Shown here: one piece after another, positions 1 through 11,900 of the stretch
Position numbering within the stretch: the first letter of the stretch is position 1
How the letters are laid out: each line of letters begins with the position of its first letter
Translations under genes and position numbers: made by a program
The notes under the pieces: model-generated
The model's input: only the letters and a program-made list of their open reading frames with translations
Database searches by the model: none
Told to the model about the DNA's origin: nothing
Origin: Avena insularis
Lineage: Eukaryota; Streptophyta; Magnoliopsida; Poales; Poaceae
DNA: 64,000 nucleotides
Reading direction: 5' to 3'
NCBI GenBank assembly: GCA_023614405.1
Contig: CM042686.1
Coordinates: 349,750,329 to 349,814,328 of the forward strand

Positions 1-2801
1 CAAGGTTCCTAGCATTCTGCTCTTTGGCAGCTTCGTTCTGCTCCTTGAGTTGCACAATTTCGTCCTTCAGGCGCTGCATCTCGGTGTTAGCGGACTCTTG
101 CAACACCTTCATCGCTGCCTCATGGCCCTTGACGGCATCGGCCAGGTCCTTCTTCAAAATTTTGTTCTCATCGTTGAGCTCCTGGATATGCTTGGATTGC
201 TCGACAATGCTCTTGGCCTTGGCAATGGCTTCTGCAAAACGGAAATCAAAAAGTGCTATAAGAAGACGGAAGAAATAAATCCATGGGGAAAATCAAGGAG
301 CTGTTACAAGAAACAGACTCTGGCTATTTTTATCTGTTGCTTCAGGAAGGCTGTTTTACCCTGTTCAAGGTCTAGTTCCTTCTGCAAAGCAGCAAACCTC
401 TCATTGGCGGCTATTCTCGGTTTATTCTCATTTTGCACAAAGAAGTTAACATGCTTAGTTTCTCTAGAGCATCTAGTCGGAACTATCCAGTTTCAACTAA
501 ACGCTCGGGGCTAAAGTGTAAGATTTTGAAATCAGCTAGTGTTCTCTCTTAGAGTGTCTAGTCGGATTTTTTATTCTAAACTATAAACTCGGGGGGCTAC
601 ACGAACAAGTTCTACACTTAGTTCTTTGGAGCACTCAGGGCAAAGCTATTGATTTTTTGCCTAAGAGCTCAGGGGCTACAATGGGATACATTATAAATTA
701 AAAGAAGTGAAGATCAAAAGACTTACGATGGCAATGACTCTAAGGTTGTTGGCCGGATGAGCATAGGAAACATGGAAGGTCCGGGCGTTATTATAAATTG
801 CATTGGCCTGCATGATGAGGTCATCTAGGCACAACGTCGGAGGAGTCGCATCCAATGGAGAAGTTGAAGCCGGAGGCATGGATGATTCCCTAGCCGTCTC
901 TTGCGTCTTCAAGACAGACGATGGCTTAGAGGCTCCTGCCTGGACCGTTGCTTCCGCCTCCACCTCTTCCATCACTTGTTTCCCTTTCTCGGTGGCATCC
1001 TAGCCGGAGCTTCAGCCACGCTTTAGAGGAAACACTCTCCTGTGTCGCTTGGCTGTCGGGAGCAACATCTTCCTCGACAGAGCCTGAGATATCAAGGATT
1101 GGATTGACATCTGTCTCCATGGTGGAGATCTCAGGGATGACAGGAGATGAAGGCCCAGCGGGGCCAGCAGAAGGCTTGGCGGTAGGAGTAGGGGGAGCAG
1201 TAGCGGGAGAGGGCTTGGTGGCCACGTCCCTAGTCAGCATGTCACGAATGTTTTTTGACCCTCCAACATCTTTGGAGGATCGCTTCAAACCAACACCGGC
1301 TTTCCTCCTAAAACATACAAAGTATAAGTACAAGAGTTGAAAAAAGGTATGAGCTGAAATGTATAAGTCGGAGAATGAAAACACTTACTCCATGGCAGGA
1401 GCCTTGGTGAGGGGAATGTTGGTGGATTTCTTCTTCTTCTCCGCCTCTAAGGCGGCAGTGGATCGTTTGGAGACTCCACTCTCCGATTTCTTCTTCTTGG
1501 CCTCGGCAGCAGCGTTAGAGGTGGAGCTCTTCTGCTTTCGCGCTGCCGGAGATTGTTGATCCTTGGGGGCGTCGTCATCAGACACCACCTGGATATCCTT
1601 CAGCTTAGGATCATAGACCTGGGAGGCCATCTGATCCGCTGCCAAGGTTGCCAGCTGGGATACAGAGGAGCGTTAGATTGATAACTTCAAGTCAAAAAAG
1701 CCTTTAGCATATAACGAGCAACAAAGGAAACACAAAAGCTACCTCTGGGCACTTGCCACAATCGAACATGTCGTAGGTGATCTTGAAGCCGCGCTTCCTG
1801 TCCTTCACCTTGACAATGTCTTTAAGCCGGAGTTTGATGGAGTCAGTAGAGAAGTTATCCCGTGAAATTCGCATGGGATCCCTTCTGTCTTGAGTGTATT
1901 TACACATCAACTCGGCGTGGTGCTGTAGAGGCTGGATCCGCCTAACGAACCAGCACATGGCAAGATCCAAGCTCATTAGACCTCCATCTACAAGCCATTC
2001 AATCCGCCTTACGGCGTGATTGGCCTCGTCGTCGGAGGGAAGGGAGGCTAGGGTCCGCCATGCGGGCACCTCGGTGGCAGCTCCATCGACAAAGTCGGGA
2101 TAAGTCTCAAGGCGGTCAGGCAGAGGAATATCTAGGCCGCAGAAGTACGTGCGCTGCCAATTCTTGCATGACTCATGCCCTACGATGTCGGGGAAGCGCC
2201 GGCTAGGCCGGATCTTGAAACTAATGGTTCCATAGATCCACAATTCGTCCTTGGACTCTACAGACTCTGTCTTGACGGTAAAGAAGTACACGAACAAATC
2301 TAACCTAGGTTTAATGCCTAGGAATCCTTCGCACAAGGCTACAAAGTTGCTAAGGACTAAGATGCTATTGGGAGAGAGATTGTGGGGGAGTACCCGGAAG
2401 TGCTGAAGGACGTCCAAGAAGAAGTCGGAGACTAGCAGGCTTACGCCTCATACCAGCTGGGCCTTGAGGTATACCTTGTCTCTGGCTTGGGGAGAAGGAA
2501 CCACCTCGTCGGCCGGCGCCGCCCGCCAGACCAGCTCCTTCGCCGCGGGGAGATACCCCTCGGTAACCAGCTCCTGCAGATCTTCAGCGGAGAGGTCAGA
2601 GCCCCTCCACACCCCCTTGTGGGAGTTATTTTCTTATTCAGCAGCTTATGGCGCCGCTCGTTCTTGGTCGTCACCGGTGGATTCCACCACGGCGTTGACA
2701 GGGACAACCACCCTCTCTGGCGGGACGGTCACTCCCTAGGATGGCTCTGAAGTAGCCTCAGGGGTCACCGCCGTCGAAGGGATGGAGCTGCTGGAGGCCA
2801 T
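1..2801 (-). pseudogene. Antisense gene of a Tat-type Gypsy element (putative gypsy-type transposon domain, PF04195-like), decayed
   Basis: Read on the minus strand from an ATG at 2801. The best conserved block is 2417-1704 (237 codons), with the leucine- and aromatic-rich start, a YFFTVKTES-like strand and an SKDELWIYGTISFK segment typical of this plant domain. The gene appears spliced: a donor follows GKCPE near 1742, an exon runs from about 1660 to 1387 with lysine- and serine-rich text, another begins at about 1312, and a final exon from about 236 to the window edge encodes a coiled coil rich in E, K, Q and L. The N-terminal stretch 2801-2440 holds four in-frame stops (TAG, TAA, TAA, TGA), so it is broken. 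Its function is unknown; it may be a structural or nucleic-acid-binding protein of the element. Confidence 0.65.
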
Positions 2802-3385
2802 TGTGATGGGGGAGTAGGTGGAGGAAGCAAGGGCTCTGGCTAGGGTTTTCGTAGGGGATATCGAACGGTCACGCGGCTGGAGGAAGACAACGATGAAGAG
2901 GAGAATGTGGGTGAAAACAAAATAAACTGACCGCGGTGAAAATATATAGACCCCGCTTCAAGATTCGTGTAAAGGGATCTAATGGATGGAGCGTTTCCGA
3001 CGTGGAAGTGAATGTGCGCGGTAATTTAACCACGTCCTCCGTCTTTGCCTCTTCGCCGTTTTGGATTTTGCACACGTGAAAATAGCTGATGATTAATTCT
3101 CTGTTTCTGTGAGTTTCGAGGTAGCGTAGGCTGTACCCTACGTCATCCTCCTGACAGTTGCAGTGAAGGGTCACATCCGAAGATTCCATCGAAGACGGAC
3201 ATTGTCCGACTCTGGAAACAAAGACTCAGGGAATCTCCGGCTACATTACAAAGCCGGAGAGGATTGCAGGGTTCCTTGGGAGACCTTTGAGATATTGCTT
3301 GACGAATTGTCGGCATCACTTAGACGGGATATTCAAAGATCACTCGACAAGACAGCGCAAGATTTCAAAGTCCTCGAGGGGCTAC

Positions 3386-3915
3386 TGTTGGGGATATGCC
3401 AAATGGGTACCCTCATAGCATGTCAATCCGCCTAACCCAGGTGGCCCATAGTTGGTAGCAAGGCCTATGGCCTGCTGGGTGGCCCAGTTAGATGGATCTA
3501 GAAGGAAGGCCCATGCCGGATAAATGAAGGCTACGCAGGAGTCACTGACATACTCGAAGCCTTGGAGTACAAGACACGGAAGACTAGTTCGTATTAGTGG
3601 ACTCTTTACCTTATCCGGCAAGGACCTTTCCCTGTAAACCCTAGGTCTTGGCGCCTTTATAACCGGCCTGTGGGAGCCTTTAGGGAACAACCTCTTAGAT
3701 TGCTACGTACAACATGCAACACCTCGCACATCGAACCTATCTCTGTAACTCGGCGTATTGCCATTATAGTGATTTATAGCAGGAGTAGAGTTCTGCCACC
3801 ATTGTGGGACTTGAACCTGGGTAAGCTGTGTTACCTCGTACCTGCCAACTCTCCGCCTTACCCCACATCTCTAAACACAAATTGTGAGGACCCCTCCATG
3901 GTGTACTCATCGACA
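3386..3915 (+). repeat. 3' LTR of the Gypsy element at the left edge
   Basis: A 530-bp block starting TGTTGGGGATATGCC directly after the purine-rich GAGGGGCTAC and ending TCATCGACA, so it has TG...CA termini. It carries no reading frame of note. Without the 5' partner in the window the left boundary rests on the purine tract and the right one on the TG/CA rule. Confidence 0.6.
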
Positions 3916-4156
3916 ATACCAAGGCAACCTTACTTTATTCAACAACAAGCATATATATGATATGGTCCATGGAACTGAACCAAAGCATTTAATAATATGG
4001 TTCAACAACAAACATTACTTTGCTCAACAACAAGGATTACACAAATGGTTCAACCTAAGGATTCAAGGTACCATTACACAGATGGTTCACCTACAAACAT
4101 TACAAAAATAAAATGGTTCCACAACTCAAAGCTTCACTCATCATACATATAAAGGA
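3916..4156. other. AT-rich stretch downstream of the GRF gene
   Basis: No gene. The text repeats variants of GGTTCAACAACAA and ACAAATGGTTCA several times (3935-4110), an irregular short tandem pattern. It could be the 3' UTR of the minus-strand GRF gene. Confidence 0.4.
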
Positions 4157-5282
4157 TCACTCATCACAGATATCTTTGATTTTCTTCAGCTTTACTTTGT
4201 TCACATCACTTGCATGGAACATATGATATATGGTATGCTCCATCTTGTTCTTTTCTTCTTTTTGGGCAACTCTACCTGCCTCCCACTTCTTCTTCTCTTC
4301 CAGTAGGGCATCTCTTTCAGCCTCCAGCTTCTTTTGTTTCACCTTAAACACATCAGCCTAGGATTTTAACACATTCTTTAGTTCTTCTTTTGCATTATTC
4401 AGCACTTCAACCTCATTCTTCAAAGCTTGTATGTGCTTCTGCTCCTGCAACTCAGTGCTCCTTCTCTCATATTTCTCAAAAATTATAGTACTATTGCAGT
4501 CATCATATATTGACCACAACTTGCTCAGTGCATTCTCGAGAGTGTCAGGCCATTCTTTATCCACCTAGGACTAGAACCCATAGCTCATTGCTTGCTGAGA
4601 TAAATTCATGGGTGTAAACAGATTTAGATAAATTCATGAGTGTAAACATATGGGTATAAATATGGGTGTAAGCATGGGTCTAAACACAAATATTAACATA
4701 CTAAGATAATTTATTTCTTTATGTCTGTCAGTACCAACATTTCATTCTTTTATCTGTCAGTACAAACATTTCATTAAAATGCCAGCTGACAGATTAACAT
4801 GAAGAAGCTATATGCAGTAAACTAATTTAGATAAACTAAACTAGGTTAGTGCTTTAAGCTATATAAACTCATTGTTAGTAATAGATTAAGGTAATCAAAG
4901 ATGAAAGGCTTAACTATTTCAATGGCAGTAACATATTCAGATGATATAAAAAATGTAGAAAATTACTTACATTTTCAATCTGACACATGTAGAATCTCTT
5001 CCCAGTGTTTGTCCCTTCAAAGGCTACGCATTTGTGCGGCTCTAGATTGTGCATGTCACAGTGCTCGGTGTCCACGGCTATCTCGCAAAATGTCGGGTCA
5101 TCAATCACATTAGGAGCATAGTCGAGTTCCGTGAGGTCCTAATCCAAGAACAATTCGACTTTAATCCGACGCCCCTAATTTTGGATGAACCCTAATTTGA
5201 AATACAGGGAATGGGGGATGGACCTGGAGCTTACCCCTAGGTACGAGTTGCTCGACTCAGAACCATTGTGCCAGCTAGGCAT
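4157..5282 (-). pseudogene. GRF-type zinc-finger plus coiled-coil gene, broken
   Basis: Minus strand. Exon text at 5108-4971 encodes CDMHNLEPHKC...GKRFYMCQIE, the first half of a GRF zinc finger (C, H, C, C ligands visible), and stops at a clean GTAAGT donor. The next exon opens after CTAG at 4564 with VDKEWPDTLENALSKLW, the usual continuation of this family, and runs into a long coiled coil (QALKNEVEVLNNAKEEL, then KVKQKKLEAERDALLEEKKK) ending at 4157. A probable first exon starts at an ATG at 5282 (MPSWHNGSESSNS). Two in-frame TAG codons break it: one before DLTELDYAPN (about 5138) and one at 4357-4355 in the coiled coil. GRF fingers usually bind single-stranded nucleic acid; this family is highly repeated in Triticeae, probably through transposons. 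Most likely a dead copy. Confidence 0.65.
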
Positions 5283-5693
5283 GGCGACAGCGGCGATGGT
5301 GGGCGGCAGAGCTCTCTGTCGGCGGCGACGCCAATGGCGGGGCGGGCGGTCGGCGGCGGCGCTCTCTGTCGCAAGAGTATGGTTGAGCAGGGAAGAAGAC
5401 TGGTGGGGAAGAACCCTAACACATTAGGACAAAAGCTATGAGGCGGCCCTGAGTGGGTCCCACTCCCTGCCTTTAACGGGCGTGGATGGTCATGTCGGCC
5501 GCCGTCTTCACTAGCCATGTCAGCGTCTCCCTATCAGCTCCCGTGTCAATTCGCGTTTAGGAGCGGTTTAGTGCGATTTGAGAAAATGGACGCAAAATCT
5601 GGTAGATTTTTGCTAGAAAACATAAAGTGGTAGTTTTTCGAAATTTAGCCACAAGGTAGTTTTATGCTAACAACTTATGAATATACCCATACT

Positions 5694-5798
5694 CTACCCC
5701 TTTAAACTGACATGTAAAATTTAGTTGTAGAGTTCAAACATATGTTCTACCCCTTTAAACTGACATGTAAAATTTAGTTGTAGAGTTCAAACATATGT
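5694..5798. repeat. Two tandem copies of a 53-bp unit
   Basis: The unit beginning CTACCCCTTTAAACTGACAT occurs at 5694 and again at 5747 with almost no change, head to tail. It has no coding content; a recent local duplication. Confidence 0.85.
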
Positions 5799-5859
5799 GG
5801 CTGAGCAGCCTAGCGATGAGTATGAAACCGTGACTTCTAAACTTTGATAATTTTATGTA

Positions 5860-6093
5860 CTACCTCCATACCGGTTTAGGCTAACATAGAGTTTAAGAAA
5901 AAAATTGATCATAGAATTGATCAATAAAACATAAATTATATGTCGCAAAAATTATATCATTGCATTTATATTTTAAAGGACCTTTGAATGGTATAGTTTT
6001 TGTGACATATGATCCGCTATTTCCTTAATTAAATTTATAGTCAAACATTTTTTTTAAACTCTGTATTAGACTAGTAAACCGGTATGGATGGAG
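5860..6093. mobile_element. Stowaway-like MITE
   Basis: Ends read CTACCTCCATACCGGTTTA on the left and TAAACCGGTATGGATGGAG on the right, imperfect inverted copies. TA flanks the left end directly and the right end one base away. The interior is AT-rich and non-coding. It lies upstream of the TSS promoter. Confidence 0.7.
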
Positions 6094-6499
6094 CTATGGA
6101 TGGAGCACTCGACTACTTATTATTGAGTAGAGATATTTTTTTCTTCTCAAATATGTTACTGATGAAAGTAAATTGTGAATAACTTGGTGTAGCATTGGAT
6201 CCACCCATCGGTACCCATCGGATATGTGTAAGGGTAAATTTTTATACCCACAGATACGGGTAGGGATAAAATTTTGTAAGCATTGGCTGCGCTGGTATAG
6301 GTATGCTACCCTATCATTCCATGTCCATTTTGCCATCATTATTTTCGGCTCGAGGTGGATGCACATGCAGGCAATGTAGTCGACCAAGGTGTTTTGGGCT
6401 AGATCTCTGTATCCATAAACCGCACTCACAGCAGCTTTGCATTCTTTTCCGGAGTTGGCTGGGCTGTCATTTGGGGCCCGGCCTGCTCGCGTTAGAGAT

Positions 6500-6812
6500 A
6501 GCCAGAAGCGGCCAATGAGGACCCTATCTTAAATCTCCACCATTCCACCCTTATCAACCCCTCGCTACCCCTTTCGTTATCTTTCCCTCGCTCTCACGCT
6601 CGTTTGCTCCTCCTCTGCCCACTATTCTGCTGCTACACCTGCTCCAGCGCCTCTTTCTCATATAATCCCAGTAATTCCTAGCTAGTATTCAGTGCTCCTA
6701 CCTCCTACCTTACCTACTTGCTTGGGAAATTGAGCTTCCATTTTGCTTCTCCGGGTCGGCAGTGTCGCTAATAAATAATACTGCGGAGAGCAGCTGTGCA
6801 CCAGCCCCGTCG
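6500..6812 (+). promoter_or_regulatory. Probable promoter and non-coding first exon of the TSS gene
   Basis: A C- and CT-rich segment (about 6540-6720), typical of grass core promoters and 5' UTRs, is followed by a GC-balanced stretch that stops at CCCCGTCG|GTAAATTC, a good donor after 6812. A CATATAATCC sequence near 6659 could be a TATA element. The matching acceptor is TGATCTAG at 8208, 43 bp before the start codon. The exact transcription start cannot be read from sequence alone. Confidence 0.45.
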
Positions 6813-8208
6813 GTAAATTCTTGGACCTCCTCATGTTGTTTTGTTTCTTACGCCTGCGTGTGCATGAATTCCAAGCTCTGTGGCATTTTTCATGGTAATT
6901 TCTGTATTTGTGTAGCAGCCGTTCTGGGGTTTTTCTTGCTTCTCACACCGCAGGTTGCTTCTGTTCTTCAATATGCGTGTGCGAAGAACATGGGTTGTGC
7001 CTGCATACATATGTAGTTTGGAGGATCGAAGAGCCAACACTGCTTCTTTGTTGTGCTCTCTGTCTGTGAATTTGTATATTTTCTATCAATTTTCAGTCGA
7101 ATACTCTTCTTCCGGTCGTGTAAAATTTGAATTCCCCAACCATTTTGCCTTGTTATATGTGGAATCCACAACTTTCTCCCTCTTGAGCCCGTTCCCATGT
7201 CCATTGTTACATCATCCATGGTTTTTATTTCAGTCCCCTGCTGTCTTGGTCCCGAACTGATTATTTTCTTCAAAAATAGACCAGACGTAACTTGGTCCGT
7301 TGGTTCTCCTACACCATATCCCTTCGTAGTTGGTCAGAACATATCAACTGGCTGAATTCATTCGATTTTTCTCACTGGTGTACGTACTCCTACATTCAAT
7401 ATACTGGGGGTATTATACCTATTTATCATTCTCAGTTTACCTTATTAATTATTCTAATATATCACAAATACAAGCAGTATGGATTTTTTTCATCAGGACC
7501 CTCAGTTTTACAATAAATGTCCTTTTGGAATCGCATACCAGAAGAAGAGATGAAAACAGAACTAGGCTTGAATTTATCTTGTGGCGTTAGATCAACCATC
7601 ACTTGTTGCTTGCACTTCCCTCACTGTTGGTGCATTGTTTTTCCTGGTCAATATATCTGGTATGCTGTAGGGTGAATAACTGTTTCTCTTTCTCATCAAA
7701 GTAGTACGTTGTACTCTCTCCATTTACAATTACCTCGCATCCTAGGTTTAGTCAGAGTGAAACTTTGTATACTTTTACCATATATCTAGAAAACAATATC
7801 AACTTCAATAATGTTAGATCTATTCTATTAGAATTTTTATAAACTAAAATTTTATATTATATGCATTGGAAATTATGGATGTTGGTGTTTTTCTCATATT
7901 TTTAGTTAAACTTTGCAAAGTTTAACTTTTTAAACCCAGAACCTGAGGCACTATGAATGGAGGGAGTACTACTATATACAAGTGTGAAAGACAGCTCCTT
8001 GTTTTGTCCTAGCCGCAATATTTCAGGGGCTGCTTGTGCAGCAACACCATCGCTCTCTTCTACTTTGGTTCCTTCGACGTGTGCCACATGCTCAGGCAGC
8101 TTGTGTTAGATATTTACTACTCATAAATCTGAGTCCAATAATTTAGATCGGAGAGAATACGAAAATTCCAGCTGAATTTTTGGTTTTCTTTTCGACCGTA
8201 TGATCTAG
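6813..8208 (+). other. 5' UTR intron of the TSS gene
   Basis: From GTAAATTC to TGATCTAG, T-rich as expected of a plant intron, with the Stowaway element at 7714-7966 inside. No coding sequence seen. The call depends on the inferred first exon. Confidence 0.45.
7714..7966. mobile_element. Stowaway-like MITE in the 5' UTR intron
   Basis: Left end CTCTCTCCATTTACAA, right end TGAATGGAGGGAG, inverted and flanked by TA on both sides (7712-7713 and 7967-7968). AT-rich, non-coding. Confidence 0.75.
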
Positions 8209-8251
8209 GTGGGCATCTCTGTGCTGAGCTTGCTCGCTGTTTGGCACGTGC

Positions 8252-8989
8252 ATGGCGCCCAAGAGCAAGCGGGGCAAGGCCAAGGGTGAAAAGAAGAAGA
8301 AAGATGAGAAAGGTGCTTCTTTCCTCTGCAGCAATTGACTATTTAGCTTGCCATAGTCGTTTGTACCTTACGGGTAGTTTGTTAGATTGAGCTGATAATT
8401 TCCAAAATTCTTTGATGAATTGCCACTAGTTCTCCCTGTGGCCATTGACATCACCGTCAATCTGCCGGAGCAATCTGATGTCATTCTCAAGGTTTGGCTT
8501 CTCGCAGCTGCAGCTATTTTCTGCACTCTTTTTTATTTTCTTTCTTGCACGTTTGATTTCAGAAAATCTCTCTACCTTGAAATGTGTAACTGGTATAAAA
8601 AATATATATATACACGAGCAACTTGGTGCAGGGGATTTCCACGGACACGATCATTGATGTGAGGAGGCTGCTCTGCGTCAACACCGCCACCTGTGCAATA
8701 ACAAACTACTCCCTCTCGCATGAGGTAAAGTTTTCTTTTTTTCTCTATCACAGCAAAATCCTTTCAAGAATTATGCAAAACAAATATCCAGGTAGGAAGT
8801 CCCTCCGCCTCAAGTTTTGAGACTTTGAGACGGAAGGAGTATAAGAAGGGAATCTTGCAAGCATGCATTAAGGTGTATAGCACTCTGTCATGTTGTACGG
8901 TTATATTTGTCCACAGACTCGTGAAGGTCACCTGAAGGATGGTGCTGATATTGCGACATTGAAGCCATTTGCTCTCACCCTCGTAGAAG
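8252..8989 (+). CDS. TSS: TSS exons 1-4: basic N-terminus and N-terminal CLU domain
   Basis: Residues 1-96. A lysine-rich start ([10 protein letters not shown]) leads into [21 protein letters not shown] and [22 protein letters not shown], the ubiquitin-like N-terminal CLU fold, then [19 protein letters not shown]. Exon 1 ends in phase 1, exon 2 and 3 in phase 0, exon 4 in phase 1. Intron 3 holds a 40-bp Stowaway remnant near 8800. Confidence 0.9.
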
Positions 8990-11900
8990 GTACGGTTATA
9001 CTCCATAATCAATCTCACGAAGAATTGTCTACATATTTATTTGCTAAAATACGTACATGCTTACTATTTAATCAGATAAGCTCATTTTACTCGTAAAACA
9101 CTTGTTCATTTGCACCATCATACCTTATATTGCATGAGGCCTGCTTCGGTGTTGCACCTTCCCCCAAACTTAAAAAGGTCAATCTAGTCTTCTGTCATTA
9201 ATTAATCCCCAATCTTCTATTAATTATATTGACGGTTCAGATTCAAATCTAAACCACTATTATCTACATGTATAGCCATGCATTTCTATACATGGATCTA
9301 TCTAACTGCTTGTTGTCCCCAACATAAGGGTCCTGATAGACACATGTGAGGACGAGAACATGGCCACCGCGACATGCAGTGGCAGAGCAGCAACGCCATT
9401 TCCTCTTCCCTCGCCCCTCTCCTTCCACCTTGCATCGAACTCGCCATCCGTCACTAACTAAAATATAAACCAGTGTGCAGGTAATGAGAGGGTCAAATTC
9501 AAAATCTCATGGATCAATGCCTCTAGAGACAACGACACTCGATACTTAGAGAACGCAACTACTGCTAGGAGCAGAGTACACGTGAACACCGGCCTGCTGC
9601 GCCGCAAGTTTAAATCTCAGCGTCCATTCATAAAAACAACACCAATTAAATAACGGCCCAAGCTAAGCAATATTGCAATCCTTAGAAGATGGGCTCATAT
9701 GTATGAACATACCACAATTATGCAGAAGGTAATAATCATATACAATATATGTTAACAGAATTATTATCTGCAACCAATATAGTGATTAGAATTGTGCAGA
9801 TAAAACGTTTGGGAGGGGAGCATTAGAGAACAGAGTACCTAACTAGGGAGAGTCGAAGAGGAACATCAGGCACATCACCGTGGTTTTGGCACAGCCTAAC
9901 CAACACCATTCGCACAAAGGCAGGAGCCGAGGTAGTAGCAAAAAATTATTCGACGGAACTGCCCAGACCACCGGGGTTACTGTGACCACCTCTTTCCCAT
10001 CGGCATCGATACAAAAGGTAGAGGCGGCAGGTCAGAGGAGCCGGCGAACCGAGAGACGCTTAGGGATCACCGTTGGGGCGTGTACGGAGGAGGAACGTTG
10101 ATGTGGAGGAGGGGAATTGTTGTTGGGTAGAAGCGAGGTAGTCATGTGTCGGTCGGCGGTGCATAGCCACGCCCGCACGGAAGCTAGAACTGGCGCTGGC
10201 TGCAGCGTTTTCAAGAGAGGTGGTCGACACTCGGCAGCCAGGCACATAGAGACAAAGCGGAGTTGTGTGTGTCGTGGGCTCTTCTCGTCGTAGCATGTAT
10301 TCAACAACTGACCAAACCGGGATCCCAACAGGTGGACTTGAGCCCAGCCCATACAAAGGAAAGCAGCCGCACAAGCGATGGGAAAAATGATAAGACGTTG
10401 GCAAGTGGGACATAAACCAACCAACACGGTGGAACGGACACAACTCTTTATTTCTGGGGAGCTTAGTGTGTAAGTGCACGTGTCTCCCTTTTTTCTACAG
10501 ACTTTCCAAGCTTATATTATCACTACATGAGCACAACTTTTATGTTCTTTCTCTGGCTCAAAATTGGTCCAAGTTGAAAATTATATTTTTAAATATGAAT
10601 TTTAACTAAATTACAAAGAGAACCCAAGATAGAGATAATTGTACAATCCACAATTCTTATTATTCTGTCGTGTTAATAATAACACTCTAGGCTGACATTA
10701 CGATAGGGTAACCTACAAAACCAATCAAACGAAATAATCAGCAATGAGCCAATGACACGGGTTCCTCTTCTCACTTTGGAAATACATGATAAACTAGTGA
10801 TATGATTACTTGCCCCCTCGACATTTGTAGTACAACAAGAAAAACATACAATATCATCAACATGGGTGCAGCCACCTGAGACCTTATCTCTTCGCCCCCT
10901 CCCTCGGCTTCTGTAGCAGCGAGAGATCTCGTGCTCGCTAGCCCGATCCGATGCCGAGCTCACCGGCACCGCCGGTTGAGCGAGGCGGAGGAGAGGCGCC
11001 GGCGTCCCCTCTGTGCATAGCAGGGTTAGGTACTTGGCCTCGTGCATGTAGTTGGCATCATGCCGTCGGGCTCGCCGCCGTGTTTCTCCGGTCGGATTCG
11101 GCGGTGGTGATCCGCCCCTCCTCGTGTTGCCTGTGTGGCGGCGTGGTGGAGGCTGAGGGCCGCCTGTGCCCTTAATAAGGCCCCTCCAGGTGTGGCCCTG
11201 GGCGTGGCTGCCGCCCTCCTCTTCGGCTGGCCGTGGCAGCAGGGGAAGGGGGCTTGGCGTCGGCGGCCCGTCTCGTTCCCGCACCTGCGGGCTCCTTTGC
11301 CCCTGCTGCTATTGCATGGCGGATTGGGGCGGTCCGCGCTCGCTCCTCTCTGGTGAGGCCCTTTGGTGGGGTCTCACGGTGAGTTGGGGGTTGACCGGGA
11401 GCCGACTTAATAAGTGATGTGTTTTCCTCTTTCCCAGGCGCATTGCTGTTGCTTCTCTCTTGTTGGCCGGCCATGGTGGCGAGGGGCTGAGGGATTTGTG
11501 CGGGGATGTTGCCTTGATCTGTTGACATGGACTTGTTGTTGCTTCTCCGGCCGGCCGTGGTGGCGAGGAGAGGAGTGGAGTTGAGTCCTTGCTCTGCAGC
11601 TCCAGGGAGTGGAAGATCCTTGCCTCTGTGGTGCTATGATGTTGTGTTGTTTGGAGCTTTTCTCTGACATGTTTTGGTGGATTTTGATCCATCTCCACGT
11701 TGGACTTTATGGCAGTAGGGTTGCCGTTCCGCCGCTGCTCTTCCTCTGCGCCGATGCTCGTCGCTTCCTCTTCTCCAAGTGGTCTATCCCCGGAGTTTTG
11801 GAGGCGGCCGGATGCAGAGGTTCTTCTCACCGGTTCGAGCTTGGTCGAGCCCTCTGCTCTGACCTCGACGCTGGCTTCGCCTCCGAGGTCGCCGGCGATG

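Larger units (their letters stand above)
1..3915 (+). mobile_element. 3' part of a Tat-type Gypsy LTR retrotransposon (left end outside window)
   Basis: Seen: a minus-strand gene of the putative 'gypsy type transposon' family (1-2801), then about 580 bp of non-coding DNA, a purine-rich tract just before 3386, and an LTR that opens with TGTTGGGG and closes with CGACA at 3915. Known: Tat-lineage Gypsy elements carry an extra antisense reading frame between pol and the 3' LTR, which is this order. Inferred: the element runs in the + direction and its gag-pol lies upstream of the window. The next five bases, ATACC, would be the right target duplication, but the left copy is out of view. Confidence 0.7.
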
